From an uncultured Rubrobacteraceae bacterium (GTDB lineage: Bacteria; Actinomycetota; Rubrobacteria; Rubrobacterales; Rubrobacteraceae), in the NCBI GenBank assembly GCA_902806095.1, contig CADCVF010000030.1:1-64000 (forward strand): a stretch of DNA of 64,000 nt. The letters are read 5' to 3'. Below the pieces are notes generated by a model. That model saw nothing but the letters and a program-made list of their open reading frames with translations, did no database searches and was not told where the DNA came from. Of the stretch, positions 7,938 through 16,624 are shown piece by piece (the first letter of the stretch is position 1; every line of letters begins with the position of its first letter). A program made the position numbers and the translations under genes.

Positions 7938-8700
7938 CGTTACCCGTCTCTCGGGCCTTGCGGTACTCGGAGACGACGAGTTCGGTCAGTTCCTCGACGG
8001 AGCTCTCGGCGACGGGCTTGTCGTACTCTATGCGGCCGTTTCTGAGCAGGTTGACCCTGTCGCAGACGTCGAAGACCTGGGCGTAGTTGTGGACGATCAG
8101 GATCATGGGTATGCCGCGTTCCTCTTTGAGGCGCTGGATGAGGTCGAGGATCAAGGCCCCCTCCTTAGCCCCCATCGCAGCGAGCGGCTCGTCCAGAAGC
8201 AGCATCTTAGCGTCCGAGTAGACCGCGCGCGCCACGGCTATGGCCTGGCGCTGCCCACCAGAAAGTCTTGCCACCTCGGTGTCTATGGACGGGATGTTCA
8301 CGCCCATGTCTTCGAGGTACTGGGAGGTTTTCTCTTTCATCTTGCGGTTGTTGAGGAAAGGTCCGACGGTCATCTCGCCGTTCAGGAACATGTTGTGGAA
8401 GACCGAGAGCTCGTTGATGAGGGCGAGGTCCTGGTAGACGGTCTGGATGCCCAGAGAGCGCGCCTGGGAGACGGTGCGCAATGTCACCTCTTCTCCTTCG
8501 AGCAGAATCCTGCCCTCGTCAGGGCGGTGGAAGCCGGTAATAGTCTTGAGCAGGGTGCTCTTGCCCGCCCCGTTGTCCCCGATAAGGCCTAGTACTTCTC
8601 CTTCCCTGACGTGCAGGTCAACGCCCTTGAGGACGGAGACCGCACCGAAATTCTTGACGACGCCCTCTACACGCAAGAAGTCCGAGCCGTTCTCCATCAT
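7930..8700 (-). CDS. Sugar ABC transporter ATP-binding protein (single domain)
   Basis: The ORF track opens at 8919, but the ATG at 8700 overlaps the permease stop as ATGA and starts the ATPase proper, 256 residues. Walker A is GDNGAGKSTL, the signature RLSGGQRQAIAVARAV, and Walker B LLLDEPLAAMG. The usual histidine is present as LIVHNYAQVF. It is the short, one-domain form found with FrcA-like importers rather than the two-domain RbsA form. It is the last gene of the minus-strand operon and energises the permease upstream. The stop codon is in the 7901-7937 inverted repeat. Confidence 0.88.
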   Translation of the reverse strand: MMENGSDFLRVEGVVKNFGAVSVLKGVDLHVREGEVLGLIGDNGAGKSTLLKTITGFHRPDEGRILLEGEEVTLRTVSQARSLGIQTVYQDLALINELSVFHNMFLNGEMTVGPFLNNRKMKEKTSQYLEDMGVNIPSIDTEVARLSGGQRQAIAVARAVYSDAKMLLLDEPLAAMGAKEGALILDLIQRLKEERGIPMILIVHNYAQVFDVCDRVNLLRNGRIEYDKPVAESSVEELTELVVSEYRKARETGNGG

Positions 8701-9710
8701 GCCCTCCCCGCGCCGCGCAGCCTCGCGACGTAGACGTTGAGGATCATGGCTATAAGGATGGCGATGCCAAGGATGATGTTGAAGGTGTAGGCGCTTATGC
8801 CCTGCAGGGTGAAGCCGTTGCGGAGGATGGTGAGAACCAGTGCCCCGAGGAACGCGCCTGTAACGGTGCCGACCCCACCCAGTAGCGCTGTCCCCCCTAT
8901 GACCGCCGAGGCGATGCAAAGGAGCACGATGTCGGGCCCGCCGGCGAGCGGGTCTATGGACTGTATGCGGAAAGCCTCGATGATACCGACGAAACCGCCG
9001 AGCACGCCGCAGAGTATGAAGTTGCCGATCTTGATGCGGGCGATGCTAACGCCGGCCTCCCTGGATCCGAGCGGATTGCCGCCCGTGGCGTAGGTGTGCA
9101 GCCCCCACCGGGTGCGCGCGAGGACGAGCTGCAACACGGCGATGATGAGTAGGGTCCATATGGTCCCGGCCCAGGCGTACTCCCCGAGCACCTGGGTGAT
9201 GGTGCTCGTCTCCGGCGTAATCGCGGGGAAGCCACCGGTGAGCGTCACGTTCAGGCCAGCGAGAAGGAAGAACATCCCCAAGGTAGTGATCAGCGAGGAT
9301 ACGCCGAGGTAGACCGTGATCAGGCCGTTTATCAGGCCGACCACGGCCACGGCCAGGAGCCCGACGACCACCGCGAGCGGCAAGACGAGGAAGAGTTTGT
9401 CGTAGGCCAGGTACATCACGATCGGTGCGAACGCGAACGACTGGCCGACGGAGAGGTCGATCTCACCGCAGATGAGCAGCAAACACAACGCCGATGCGAT
9501 AACCACGTAAGGCACGGCGAACTGGGCGAGCGAGAGGAGGTTCTGCTGCGAGAGGAACGCTCCGTTCACCGCCTGAAAGTAGAGCGCCAACCCCACCAGA
9601 ACGATAAGTATGCTCACCTCCCGCACCCGGACGAGCCCGCTCAACAGGCGGCCTGCGAATCCGCGCTCTTGCGTCCCGGCCCCCGCCTCTCGCGCCGTGG
9701 TCTCGCTCAC
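8697..9710 (-). CDS. Sugar ABC transporter permease (RbsC/FrcC-like)
   Basis: This 337-residue membrane protein has eight to ten hydrophobic segments. CLLLICGEIDLSVGQSFAF and ASAVIGGTALLGGVGTVTGA are the two hallmark segments of BPD_transp_2 (ribose/xylose/fructose) permeases. It lies between the substrate-binding protein gene (28-base gap) and the ATPase (ATGA overlap), so the three form one import unit. The start ATG follows GAGGTAACG. The imported sugar is not determined by sequence. Confidence 0.9.
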   Translation of the reverse strand: MSETTAREAGAGTQERGFAGRLLSGLVRVREVSILIVLVGLALYFQAVNGAFLSQQNLLSLAQFAVPYVVIASALCLLLICGEIDLSVGQSFAFAPIVMYLAYDKLFLVLPLAVVVGLLAVAVVGLINGLITVYLGVSSLITTLGMFFLLAGLNVTLTGGFPAITPETSTITQVLGEYAWAGTIWTLLIIAVLQLVLARTRWGLHTYATGGNPLGSREAGVSIARIKIGNFILCGVLGGFVGIIEAFRIQSIDPLAGGPDIVLLCIASAVIGGTALLGGVGTVTGAFLGALVLTILRNGFTLQGISAYTFNIILGIAILIAMILNVYVARLRGAGRA

Positions 9711-9738
9711 GTTACCTCCTCTCGCCTTCGGCCAAGGC

Positions 9739-10845
9739 CTAAGCTTGCGACGGCGCCTTCAAGATCTTCTGCGTTTCGGAGTCACCCTCGAAGCGCGACG
9801 AGGTCTCGAGATAACGATCCACAGTGTCAGGCGTAATGAAGACGAGGCCCGTATTGGTCTCGGCAGGGCCCGTGACCCCGCCGGAGATGTTGTACAGATA
9901 GAGTTGTATGACAGGGAGGAAGCCTTGCAGGTAGGGCTGTTGGTCGATGGTGAAGTCTATGTGGCCCTTGCCCATGTTGTCCAGGATCTGTGGCGTCAGA
10001 TCGTACCCGCCGGCCTTGACGCCCCTGTCGTGCAGGCCGAATTGCTCCATCGTCTGGGCGACACCCTGGGTGCTCCCCGCGTCGACGGCGAACATCCCTG
10101 CCACGTCCTTGTGACCGTTGTACCAGGCCTCGATTCTGGACCTCTCTTCGGTAACTTCGGCGCCCGTGGTGACCTGTTGTATCTCTATGTTCTTCCCAGA
10201 ATCCTCTATAGCCTGCCTGGCGCCGTCGATTCTCGGCTGGATGTTGAGCTGGCCCGGCGTCGCTATAAAGAGCGCCACAAGTCCCTCGTCGACAAGGCTG
10301 ACGATCCGCTTGCCCATCTCCACACCGGAGAGGAAGAGGTCCTGGCCCACGTACGCTAGCGCGGGGTTGGTCCCTGGTCCCTTCCCGTTGGCGTTGTAGG
10401 CGATGACCGGGATGCCGTTGTCCAGGGCCTTCTGGATCGGCTTGTTGAAAGCCACAGGGTCTACGACACAGACGGCTATGCCATTCGCGTTGCCCGAGAT
10501 GGCGGTGTTCATCGCGTCGACCATCTCTGAGACGACAGATTCCTCCGAGCCCGTCCACTGTGATGTGGTCCCGAGCAGGGCCTGCGCATCCTCGATACCG
10601 TACTGGGTCGGTACGAAGAACGGGTTAGTGGTCACGTGGTTGACGAAGACGAAGTTCCACTCCGGCGTGTCCGGGAAGTTGCCGCCAGACCCGCCTCCAC
10701 CGCCCTGGCTCGCCTGCTGCGCAGCCTCGCGTCTGCACCCCGCGAGCAACAAGCCCGCGGACGCCAGCGCACTCCCAGCGAGAAACTGCCTGCGGCCCAG
10801 CCTGTAGTCCCCAAGTCCCCTTGCGCCGGACTCACGCTCACTCAT
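9739..10845 (-). CDS. Sugar ABC transporter substrate-binding lipoprotein
   Basis: This 368-residue secreted protein has a twin-arginine signal (RRQFLAGSALASAGLLL) ending in the lipobox LLLAGC. A glycine- and glutamine-rich linker precedes the Peripla_BP_4 domain. Motifs such as VNHVTTNPFFVPTQYGIEDA, AVDAGSTQGVAQTM and DFTIDQQPYLQGF are those of fructose/ribose-type (FrcB-like) binding proteins. It is the first gene of the importer half of the operon. An operator-like ATTGTTATACCAAT lies 47 bases upstream, matching one before the gntR gene. Confidence 0.9.
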   Translation of the reverse strand: MSERESGARGLGDYRLGRRQFLAGSALASAGLLLAGCRREAAQQASQGGGGGSGGNFPDTPEWNFVFVNHVTTNPFFVPTQYGIEDAQALLGTTSQWTGSEESVVSEMVDAMNTAISGNANGIAVCVVDPVAFNKPIQKALDNGIPVIAYNANGKGPGTNPALAYVGQDLFLSGVEMGKRIVSLVDEGLVALFIATPGQLNIQPRIDGARQAIEDSGKNIEIQQVTTGAEVTEERSRIEAWYNGHKDVAGMFAVDAGSTQGVAQTMEQFGLHDRGVKAGGYDLTPQILDNMGKGHIDFTIDQQPYLQGFLPVIQLYLYNISGGVTGPAETNTGLVFITPDTVDRYLETSSRFEGDSETQKILKAPSQA

Positions 10846-10891
10846 CTATCACCCCTGTCTGTAGCTTTCCAAAAACCCTTCCCCTGCCGAT

Positions 10892-10905
10892 ATTGTTATA
10901 CCAAT
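10892..10905. promoter_or_regulatory. Putative FCD-GntR operator upstream of the sugar-binding protein
   Basis: ATTGTTATACCAAT reads TGGTATAACAA on the other strand, which fits the FadR-subfamily consensus TNGTNTNACNA. The same sequence with one change occurs upstream of the gntR gene at 14566. This suggests one regulator controls both the catabolic and the import halves. Confidence 0.55.
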
Positions 10906-10936
10906 ATGTATTCGTGTCAAGCGCACGCGCCTGACG

Positions 10937-11716
10937 TTACTCTGGACCGTCCCCCTGGTCCCACCACAGGCCCATCCTGGCCGTGGTACCGCCGTCCACG
11001 TAGAGGACCTGCCCCGTGACGAAATCAGCTGCGTCGGAGACGAGGAAGGCTACTGCGGGGGCGACGTCATCAGGACGGCCCACGCGGCCCCAGGGGACCA
11101 GGGTATTGCCGAACTCGGTCGTGTAGTCCGGGATGTCGAAGTAGCGGGGGACCTCTATGATGCCTGGGCCGACGGCGTTGACGCGAACCTTGCGGTCCGT
11201 GAGCTCTATGGCGAGCTGGCGGGTGAAGGCCCCGATCGCGCCTTTGGTAGCCGCGTAGGCCGTGTGGTTGGGGAAACCAGCGAACCCGTGGACCGAGGTT
11301 ACGTTGACGATGCTCCCACCTCCCCTCTCCATCATGAGAGGCACGGCCCTCCTGGCGAGGAAGAAGTAGCCCTTCATATTGAGGTCGAAGACCGAGTCGT
11401 AGGTCTCCTCGTCAGTGTCGAGGAAATCTATGGTCTTGGTAACGCCGGCGTTGTTTACGAGCGTATCGAGCCCGCCGAGGGCCTCGGCCGCAGCGTCCAT
11501 GGTGCTCTCACAATCACCTACTTTGCTCAGGTCGCCCTGTACCGTGGCGGCCTTGCCGCCGAGCTCCTCGATCTGTGAGACGGTCTCATCCGGCTCGGTG
11601 TGGGCGTAGTGGACGGCGACCTCGGCTCCGCGGCGGGCGAGCTCGACGGCGATGCCCTGGCCTATCCCCATCCCGGCTCCGGTGACCAGCGCCTTCTTCC
11701 CCGAGAGGTCGCTCAC
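10937..11716 (-). CDS. SDR family NAD(P)-dependent oxidoreductase
   Basis: This 259-residue short-chain dehydrogenase has the cofactor motif [10 protein letters not shown], the NNAG motif (LVNNAGVTK), and the catalytic serine and YAATK (Tyr-x-x-x-Lys) at about residues 143-160. The C-terminus has the usual [12 protein letters not shown]. It overlaps the enolase-superfamily gene by ATGA. It probably oxidises or reduces a sugar or sugar lactone imported by the adjacent ABC system. The exact substrate is not readable. Confidence 0.88.
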   Translation of the reverse strand: MSDLSGKKALVTGAGMGIGQGIAVELARRGAEVAVHYAHTEPDETVSQIEELGGKAATVQGDLSKVGDCESTMDAAAEALGGLDTLVNNAGVTKTIDFLDTDEETYDSVFDLNMKGYFFLARRAVPLMMERGGGSIVNVTSVHGFAGFPNHTAYAATKGAIGAFTRQLAIELTDRKVRVNAVGPGIIEVPRYFDIPDYTTEFGNTLVPWGRVGRPDDVAPAVAFLVSDAADFVTGQVLYVDGGTTARMGLWWDQGDGPE

Positions 11717-12879
11717 TGGTCAGCCTTCGTGCCGGCGCCCTCGCGCCTCTCCCAGCCTTCGGCGAAGAGGTTGAAGTGGACGTCCTGCTTGGGGTGGGCT
11801 TCGATGACTTCCTCGTCCAGCTCGACACCGAGGCCTGGTCCCTTGGGGAGCTCGAAGTAGCCTTCCTTGACCTCCGAGAGGCCTGGGGCCGTCTCGCGGA
11901 CCCAGGGGTCGGCGAAGTCGTTGAAGTACTCCTGGATGCGGAAGTTCGTGGTGCAGGCTGCGAGGTGGAGGGCTGCTGCGGTGTTGATCTGGCCTCCGAC
12001 GTTGTGCGGGGCGACGGTCACGTAGTACGCGTCGGCCCACGACGCGAGCTTCTTCGTCTCGAGCAGCCCGCCGATGTGGCTTATGTCGGGTTGGATCACA
12101 TCAGCAGCCTGAAGTTCGAAGACCTCTCTGTACTCCAGCCGCTGGTGGATGCGTTCGCCTGTGGCAACGGTCGCCTCTATCCCATCCGAAGCTTTCTTGA
12201 GGGCCTTCAGGTTCACCGGAGGTACGGGCTCCTCGACCCAGCCGAGTCCGAAGGGCTGGAGCATCCTGGCCATCTCTATTGCGGTAGCCGGGGAGAAGCG
12301 GCCATGCATCTCCAGCAGGATCTCTACCTCGGGTCCTATCGCATCGCGGACGGCCTCGACGAGCGAGACGGCCTGTATCTTCTCCTCGTACTCGAGTTCG
12401 TAGTGTCCTGGGCCGAAGGGATCCAGCTTCAGCGCCCTGTACCCACGCTCCACGACCTTCTTCGCGGCCTCGTGGAACTCCTCTGGCGTGCGCTCGACCC
12501 TGTACCAGCCGTTGGCGTAGGCCTTGACTCTGTCCCTTACGGGCCCGCCCAGCAGGTTGTAGACAGGCTGTCCGAGTGCTTTGCCGACGATGTCCCAGCA
12601 GGCCGTCTCGAACATCGCTATACCGCTGCTCATAACCTCGCCGGCGCGCGAGAAATCGTCGCGGCCCATCTTCTTGACTAGCTCCTCTATCTCGAACGGA
12701 TCATGCCCGACGAGGTGCCTAGGGGCCGCCTCGGCCAGGTATCCGACGAGAGCGTCCGTGTGGTTGACCATCCGCGCCTCTCCTAGACCCGTCAATCCAT
12801 CGTCCGTGTGGGCGCGGATGATGGTCAGGTTGCGCCACTCGGTGCCGACTACGAACGTGTCTACGTGGGTTATCTTCAT
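11713..12879 (-). CDS. Mandelate racemase/muconate lactonizing family protein, galactonate-dehydratase-like
   Basis: This 388-residue enolase-superfamily enzyme keeps the barrel residues in order: KLDPFG (general base region), [10 protein letters not shown] (first metal ligand and histidine), WVEEPVPP (second ligand), ATGERI (third), [11 protein letters not shown] and APHNVGG (catalytic histidine). The His after the first metal ligand and the TGER motif resemble sugar-acid dehydratases such as D-galactonate dehydratase. It is ATGA-coupled on both sides. It most likely dehydrates a sugar acid to a 2-keto-3-deoxy acid, but no dedicated KDG kinase or aldolase is in this window. Confidence 0.82.
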   Translation of the reverse strand: MKITHVDTFVVGTEWRNLTIIRAHTDDGLTGLGEARMVNHTDALVGYLAEAAPRHLVGHDPFEIEELVKKMGRDDFSRAGEVMSSGIAMFETACWDIVGKALGQPVYNLLGGPVRDRVKAYANGWYRVERTPEEFHEAAKKVVERGYRALKLDPFGPGHYELEYEEKIQAVSLVEAVRDAIGPEVEILLEMHGRFSPATAIEMARMLQPFGLGWVEEPVPPVNLKALKKASDGIEATVATGERIHQRLEYREVFELQAADVIQPDISHIGGLLETKKLASWADAYYVTVAPHNVGGQINTAAALHLAACTTNFRIQEYFNDFADPWVRETAPGLSEVKEGYFELPKGPGLGVELDEEVIEAHPKQDVHFNLFAEGWERREGAGTKADQ

Positions 12880-13823
12880 GCCCTCTCCTTTGCCTCGGCG
12901 TCGACGGGCAAGCCGGGGAATGTTGAGCCTGGCGGGGTAGTCTCGGCCTCGGGGAAGTAGCGCATGAGCATCTCCTGTCCGATCCTGGCGCGCCTGACCC
13001 TCTCCCTTCCGAGCGCGACCGCCGTCGCCTCCAGGTGTGTGCCGCTGGGGTAGATATTCGGTGCGTTTCTCAGGCCGAACTTGACGAAGACTGGCGAAGC
13101 GACCCTTACGAGGTCGGGGATTTCGTAGTGCCTCACGAACCCCCCGAAGTCGTCGGGCACCTCGACGTATACGTCGAGCGGGAGGTCACAAGCGGCGCGT
13201 ATCGCGGCGAGTTGGGCCAGCGACAGGTCTGTTGGCACGTTGTACGTGTCCGCCCCGAGGTCCTCCATAGCCTTTACGGCCGCCGCGTTGGCCGCGGCGA
13301 GCTGTACGGAGACCTTCAGGACGAGGTCCTCGGGCAACTCTCCATTCGCCTTGAGGTCTCTCAGGACCCAGAGGAGTCCGGCGTCGGCGACGAGTACCCC
13401 GCGCAGTCCCAAAGAGACGCCGCGCAGCACGTCTTCCAGGGCGTAGGCGAGCTGGTCCTGGCCGCGGTGCTGGGCTCCCAGGACCTTGCCTGCGCCGGAG
13501 ACGGCGGTCGCGCCGGTCTCCCACGAGGCCCGCGGCCCGACGAAGAGCGAGAGCTCCAGGGCGGCCTCGCGCGCCATCTGGCACATCTCTAGAATCTCCG
13601 CGTCCGTGAGGAGCATGATCCCCGACCCCTGGGAGACGCGGTGGATCTGGACTTCTCGTCTGTGGGCCTCCTCGATCACCGCCTCGAGCACCCGCGGTCC
13701 TTCGACGCTGGGGATCTCGACCCTGTACTGCGCCCCGTCAGGGAAACGCTTCTGCGAGTCGGGCAAATCGTGGAGGTCGCGTCCAGGCAACCCCAGTCCG
13801 GACAACAGCTCGTTGGCCTTCAT
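12876..13823 (-). CDS. U32 peptidase-like TIM-barrel protein in a sugar catabolic operon
   Basis: This 315-residue protein resembles U32/collagenase-like proteins. Visible segments include LKVSVQLAAANAAAVKAMED, GADTYNVPTDLSLAQLAAI and LPLDVYVEVPDDFGGF, which alternate beta-alpha as in a barrel. No signal peptide or membrane helix is seen, so it should be cytoplasmic. It is ATGA-coupled to the gntR gene before it and the dehydratase after it. A role in sugar metabolism is more likely from this context than peptide cleavage; that is inference, and no catalytic residues can be assigned. Confidence 0.6.
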   Translation of the reverse strand: MKANELLSGLGLPGRDLHDLPDSQKRFPDGAQYRVEIPSVEGPRVLEAVIEEAHRREVQIHRVSQGSGIMLLTDAEILEMCQMAREAALELSLFVGPRASWETGATAVSGAGKVLGAQHRGQDQLAYALEDVLRGVSLGLRGVLVADAGLLWVLRDLKANGELPEDLVLKVSVQLAAANAAAVKAMEDLGADTYNVPTDLSLAQLAAIRAACDLPLDVYVEVPDDFGGFVRHYEIPDLVRVASPVFVKFGLRNAPNIYPSGTHLEATAVALGRERVRRARIGQEMLMRYFPEAETTPPGSTFPGLPVDAEAKERA

Positions 13824-14554
13824 ACCCCCTCCTTCTCCTGAAACTCATCGGCGTCGAGCATCCCTTCACCGATGGCAGCCTCGATATCCTCCGCCGTCTT
13901 CACGAGGTGGGCGCGCATCTCCTCCCGTGCTCCCCCGGCGTCTCCCGCCTCCACCCGGCGCAGTATCCGCTCGTGCTCCCCTAGAGCCCGCAGCGCGTTG
14001 CCAGGCCTGGCGGCGCTTACCCGGCGACTCGCCCGCAGCAGGTCGACCACGGGCTCGAGCATGGTCAGCAAGACCTCGTTGCGGGTCCCCCGCGCCAGCA
14101 GCGCGTGGAACTCGACGTCAGCGTCGACGTAGCCCTCCGGTGCCTCAATGGAGTCCCGCATCCTGTCTAGCTGGAGCCGCATAGCCACCACATCATCGGG
14201 ACTGACACGCTCCGCCGCGAGGCCTGCGACCTCGACCTCGAGGATCTTGCGTATCTCCAGGAGCTCCCACAATGTCTTCGGTTGTACGCGCAGGAGCAGA
14301 CGGAGGGTGTCACGCACGGCCCGTGGACTGCCGCCGCTGACCACCGCGCCGCGGCCGTGTTCGATGCTGATGAGGCCGCGCGCCTCGATCAGGTTCAGAG
14401 CCTCCCTCACGACCGTCCTGCTCACCCCGAGATGCGCACACAGCTCACGCTCGGGCGGAAGACGCTCTCCCGGCTCCAGCCCGTCCGAGATCACCATCTC
14501 CAGCAACTCGTCCGCCGCCTGGTCCCTGAGCCTGGTTCGTCGTGACTGCTCCAT
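13820..14554 (-). CDS. GntR family transcriptional regulator, FadR/FCD subfamily
   Basis: This 244-residue protein has an N-terminal winged helix-turn-helix (LPPERELCAHLGVSRTVVRE, about residues 32-51) and an all-helical FCD ligand domain. The FCD metal-site residues can be seen in DADVEFH, EHERI and HLVKT. It is first gene of the minus-strand operon and overlaps the U32-like gene by ATGA. Operator-like ATTGT(C/T)ATACCAAT sites stand before it and before the ABC genes, indicating autoregulation and control of import. Its ligand is probably a sugar acid from this pathway. Confidence 0.88.
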   Translation of the reverse strand: MEQSRRTRLRDQAADELLEMVISDGLEPGERLPPERELCAHLGVSRTVVREALNLIEARGLISIEHGRGAVVSGGSPRAVRDTLRLLLRVQPKTLWELLEIRKILEVEVAGLAAERVSPDDVVAMRLQLDRMRDSIEAPEGYVDADVEFHALLARGTRNEVLLTMLEPVVDLLRASRRVSAARPGNALRALGEHERILRRVEAGDAGGAREEMRAHLVKTAEDIEAAIGEGMLDADEFQEKEGV

Positions 14555-14565
14555 ATCCCCAATGC

Positions 14566-14579
14566 ATTGTCATACCAAT
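14566..14579. promoter_or_regulatory. Putative FCD-GntR operator upstream of gntR
   Basis: ATTGTCATACCAAT lies 11 bases upstream of the gntR ATG and differs by one base from 10892-10905. On the other strand it reads TGGTATGACAA, within the consensus TNGTNTNACNA of FadR-like regulators. Confidence 0.55.
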
Positions 14580-14622
14580 CAGGATGCCTGTCAAACGGTG
14601 TCGAACATCGGGCGCTCTACGG

Positions 14623-15411
14623 TCAGTCACCGTCGGCTCCCGTTTTGGTCTGGGTGTCCCTCCTCCTGCGGGAACCCATAACGCGGCCATTGATCGCTTG
14701 CACGGGAAAGAGCAGGAGGTAGGCGTACCCTGCCCAGGCTACGTGCTCTGCACCCCCGAGGAGGGCGATGGCCACCGACACCAGCCCGACCGAGATGTTC
14801 AGGAGGGAGCTTTGTATCTCCTCGCGCGTCACCGACAGCTCGCGCGCGTCGAGTTCCAGAACCGCGCGCAGCGAGTAGGCCCGCAGGTACATCAACACGA
14901 ACACGATCTGGACGGCGACGAAGCCGGCGCCGTAGATGACCAGCAACTGCGGGACCTGGGACGGTTCTATCGTCTCGTTCTGGGCGAAGCCGAATAACTC
15001 GTCTATCAGCAAGGTAAAGAGGAACTTCAAGGGGTAGACGTACATGAGAACGAGGAAAAGCAGCGCCGCGTTCAAGCACAGGATCAGGAAGTCACTCAGA
15101 CCGTAGCGCCTGAAGAACTTGTAGTGCTCGTACCACACGATGAAAAGCAGGTAGAAGCAGATCGCGAACGCGAAGAAGCCCTGCATGGTCGCGAGCAACT
15201 CGTCGAAGGTCTTGGGGACCTCCAGGGAAACCACCAGGAGCGTTACCGCGAAGGCGAAGACGGCGTCCGAGAACCCTTCGATGCGCGAGACGTCCTCCCC
15301 GCGCCAGCGGAAGTCCTCCTCGCCGCCCTGCCTCCGCGCCAATCCTCCGCGTACCACTACCCGTTCACCCCCGCTCGGCCTCCGCCGGTCTCCACCCGGC
15401 TCGGACACCAT
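14623..15411 (-). CDS. TMEM175/DUF1211 family membrane protein (potassium channel-like)
   Basis: The first membrane helix carries RIEGFSDAVFAFAVTLLV, which includes the FSD filter-helix motif of bacterial TMEM175 channels, and about five further hydrophobic segments follow. The ORF can open at 15507, but the extra residues are not channel-like, so I take the ATG at 15411 (about 262 residues). Neither start has a clear Shine-Dalgarno. The C-terminal tail is basic (MGSRRRRD). It stands alone between the gntR operon and a divergent alcohol dehydrogenase. A role in K+ flux follows from family knowledge only. Confidence 0.75.
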   Translation of the reverse strand: MVSEPGGDRRRPSGGERVVVRGGLARRQGGEEDFRWRGEDVSRIEGFSDAVFAFAVTLLVVSLEVPKTFDELLATMQGFFAFAICFYLLFIVWYEHYKFFRRYGLSDFLILCLNAALLFLVLMYVYPLKFLFTLLIDELFGFAQNETIEPSQVPQLLVIYGAGFVAVQIVFVLMYLRAYSLRAVLELDARELSVTREEIQSSLLNISVGLVSVAIALLGGAEHVAWAGYAYLLLFPVQAINGRVMGSRRRRDTQTKTGADGD

Positions 15412-15552
15412 GATAAAGGAGCGGTCGCGGGTCGCACAGCCGGACATCTTGACTGGAGATGATCTTATGACCCATGATGGAGCTTGAACGTGTCTCACCG
15501 CGGGCATGATAGAGGGACGAGTACATAGAGGCGCTGGAGAGGGGCGATCTTC

Positions 15553-16590
15553 TTGCGAGGTGTGATCCTACCAGGACAGGAACGAGTAGATTTGAGAGAG
15601 TTCGGCCGTCCCGAGCCTGGCCCCGGCCAAGTGCTCGTAAAGATGAAGGCCTCGGGGCTCTGCGGGAGCGACCTGCGCGCCATCTACCACGAGCACACGG
15701 GCTCTGGGGCGGAGCGCTACCAGAACGTCATCGCTGGCCACGAACCATCAGGACAGGTCGAGGCCGTGGGACCTGGGGTGGACGGTTTCGAGTCCGGCGA
15801 CAGGGTCGTCGTCTACCACATCCTGGGTTGCGGGCGCTGCGGGGAGTGCACAAAGGGATTCATGATCGGGTGTCGTTCTCAGGAGCGGGCGGCCTACGGC
15901 TGGCAGCGTGACGGGGGCCACGCCGACTATCTGCTCGCCGAAGCACGTACCCTGCTCCACCTGCCCGACGAACTCACCTACACCGACGGCGCCCTCGTGG
16001 CCTGCGGGTTCGGCACCGCCTACCAGGGGATATCGCGCGCGGGCGTTTCGGGCCGCGATACGGTCCTCGTCGTTGGGCTCGGACCCGTCGGGCTGGGGGC
16101 TGTCATGCTGGCCGCTTCCAGCGGGGCCAAGGTAATAGGGGTCGACCTGATCCCCGAGCGTCTCGAGCTGGCCAGGGACGCCGGCGCCGCGCACGTCCTG
16201 TTGGGCGGAGAGGATGCGGCAGAGGAGATACGAGATCTTACCGATGGCCGCGGTACGGAGGTCGGCATGGACTGTTCGGGCAGCGCGGCCGGAAGGAAGC
16301 TGTGCCTGGAGGCGGCACGCGAGTGGGGGCGGGTCGTCTACCTCGGAGAGGGTGGTTCCGTAACCTTCGAGCCGAGCCCGCTGCTGTTGCACAAGCAGCT
16401 CACGCTATACGGCTCGTGGGTCTGTGGCATCAACGAGATGGGAGAACTCCTCGAGCATCTGGAGCGCAAAGGGCTGCACCCAGGGTCGACCGTCACCCAC
16501 ACCTTCTCGCTCTCCGGCACCAGACAGGCCTACGAGACATTCGACGCCGGCAAGACGGGCAAGGTCGTGATCCTCCCCGAGGACGCATGA
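15553..16590 (+). CDS. Zinc-dependent medium-chain alcohol dehydrogenase
   Basis: This 345-residue MDR enzyme has the catalytic zinc cysteine in ASGLCGSDLRAIYHEH, the GHE motif (IAGHEPSG) and four structural-zinc cysteines in CGRCGECTKGFMIGC. The Rossmann motif is VVGLGPVGLGAVMLA. It resembles threonine/sorbitol-type dehydrogenases that oxidise secondary alcohols of sugars or polyols. The start is a TTG with GAGAGGGGCG upstream; a GTG at 15562 is an alternative. It is convergent with the rhamnosidase-like gene, only 34 bases apart. The substrate is unknown. Confidence 0.85.
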   Translation: MRGVILPGQERVDLREFGRPEPGPGQVLVKMKASGLCGSDLRAIYHEHTGSGAERYQNVIAGHEPSGQVEAVGPGVDGFESGDRVVVYHILGCGRCGECTKGFMIGCRSQERAAYGWQRDGGHADYLLAEARTLLHLPDELTYTDGALVACGFGTAYQGISRAGVSGRDTVLVVGLGPVGLGAVMLAASSGAKVIGVDLIPERLELARDAGAAHVLLGGEDAAEEIRDLTDGRGTEVGMDCSGSAAGRKLCLEAAREWGRVVYLGEGGSVTFEPSPLLLHKQLTLYGSWVCGINEMGELLEHLERKGLHPGSTVTHTFSLSGTRQAYETFDAGKTGKVVILPEDA

Positions 16591-16624
16591 GCACGGCCCC
16601 CGATATGCCCGTGAGCACCACCGC

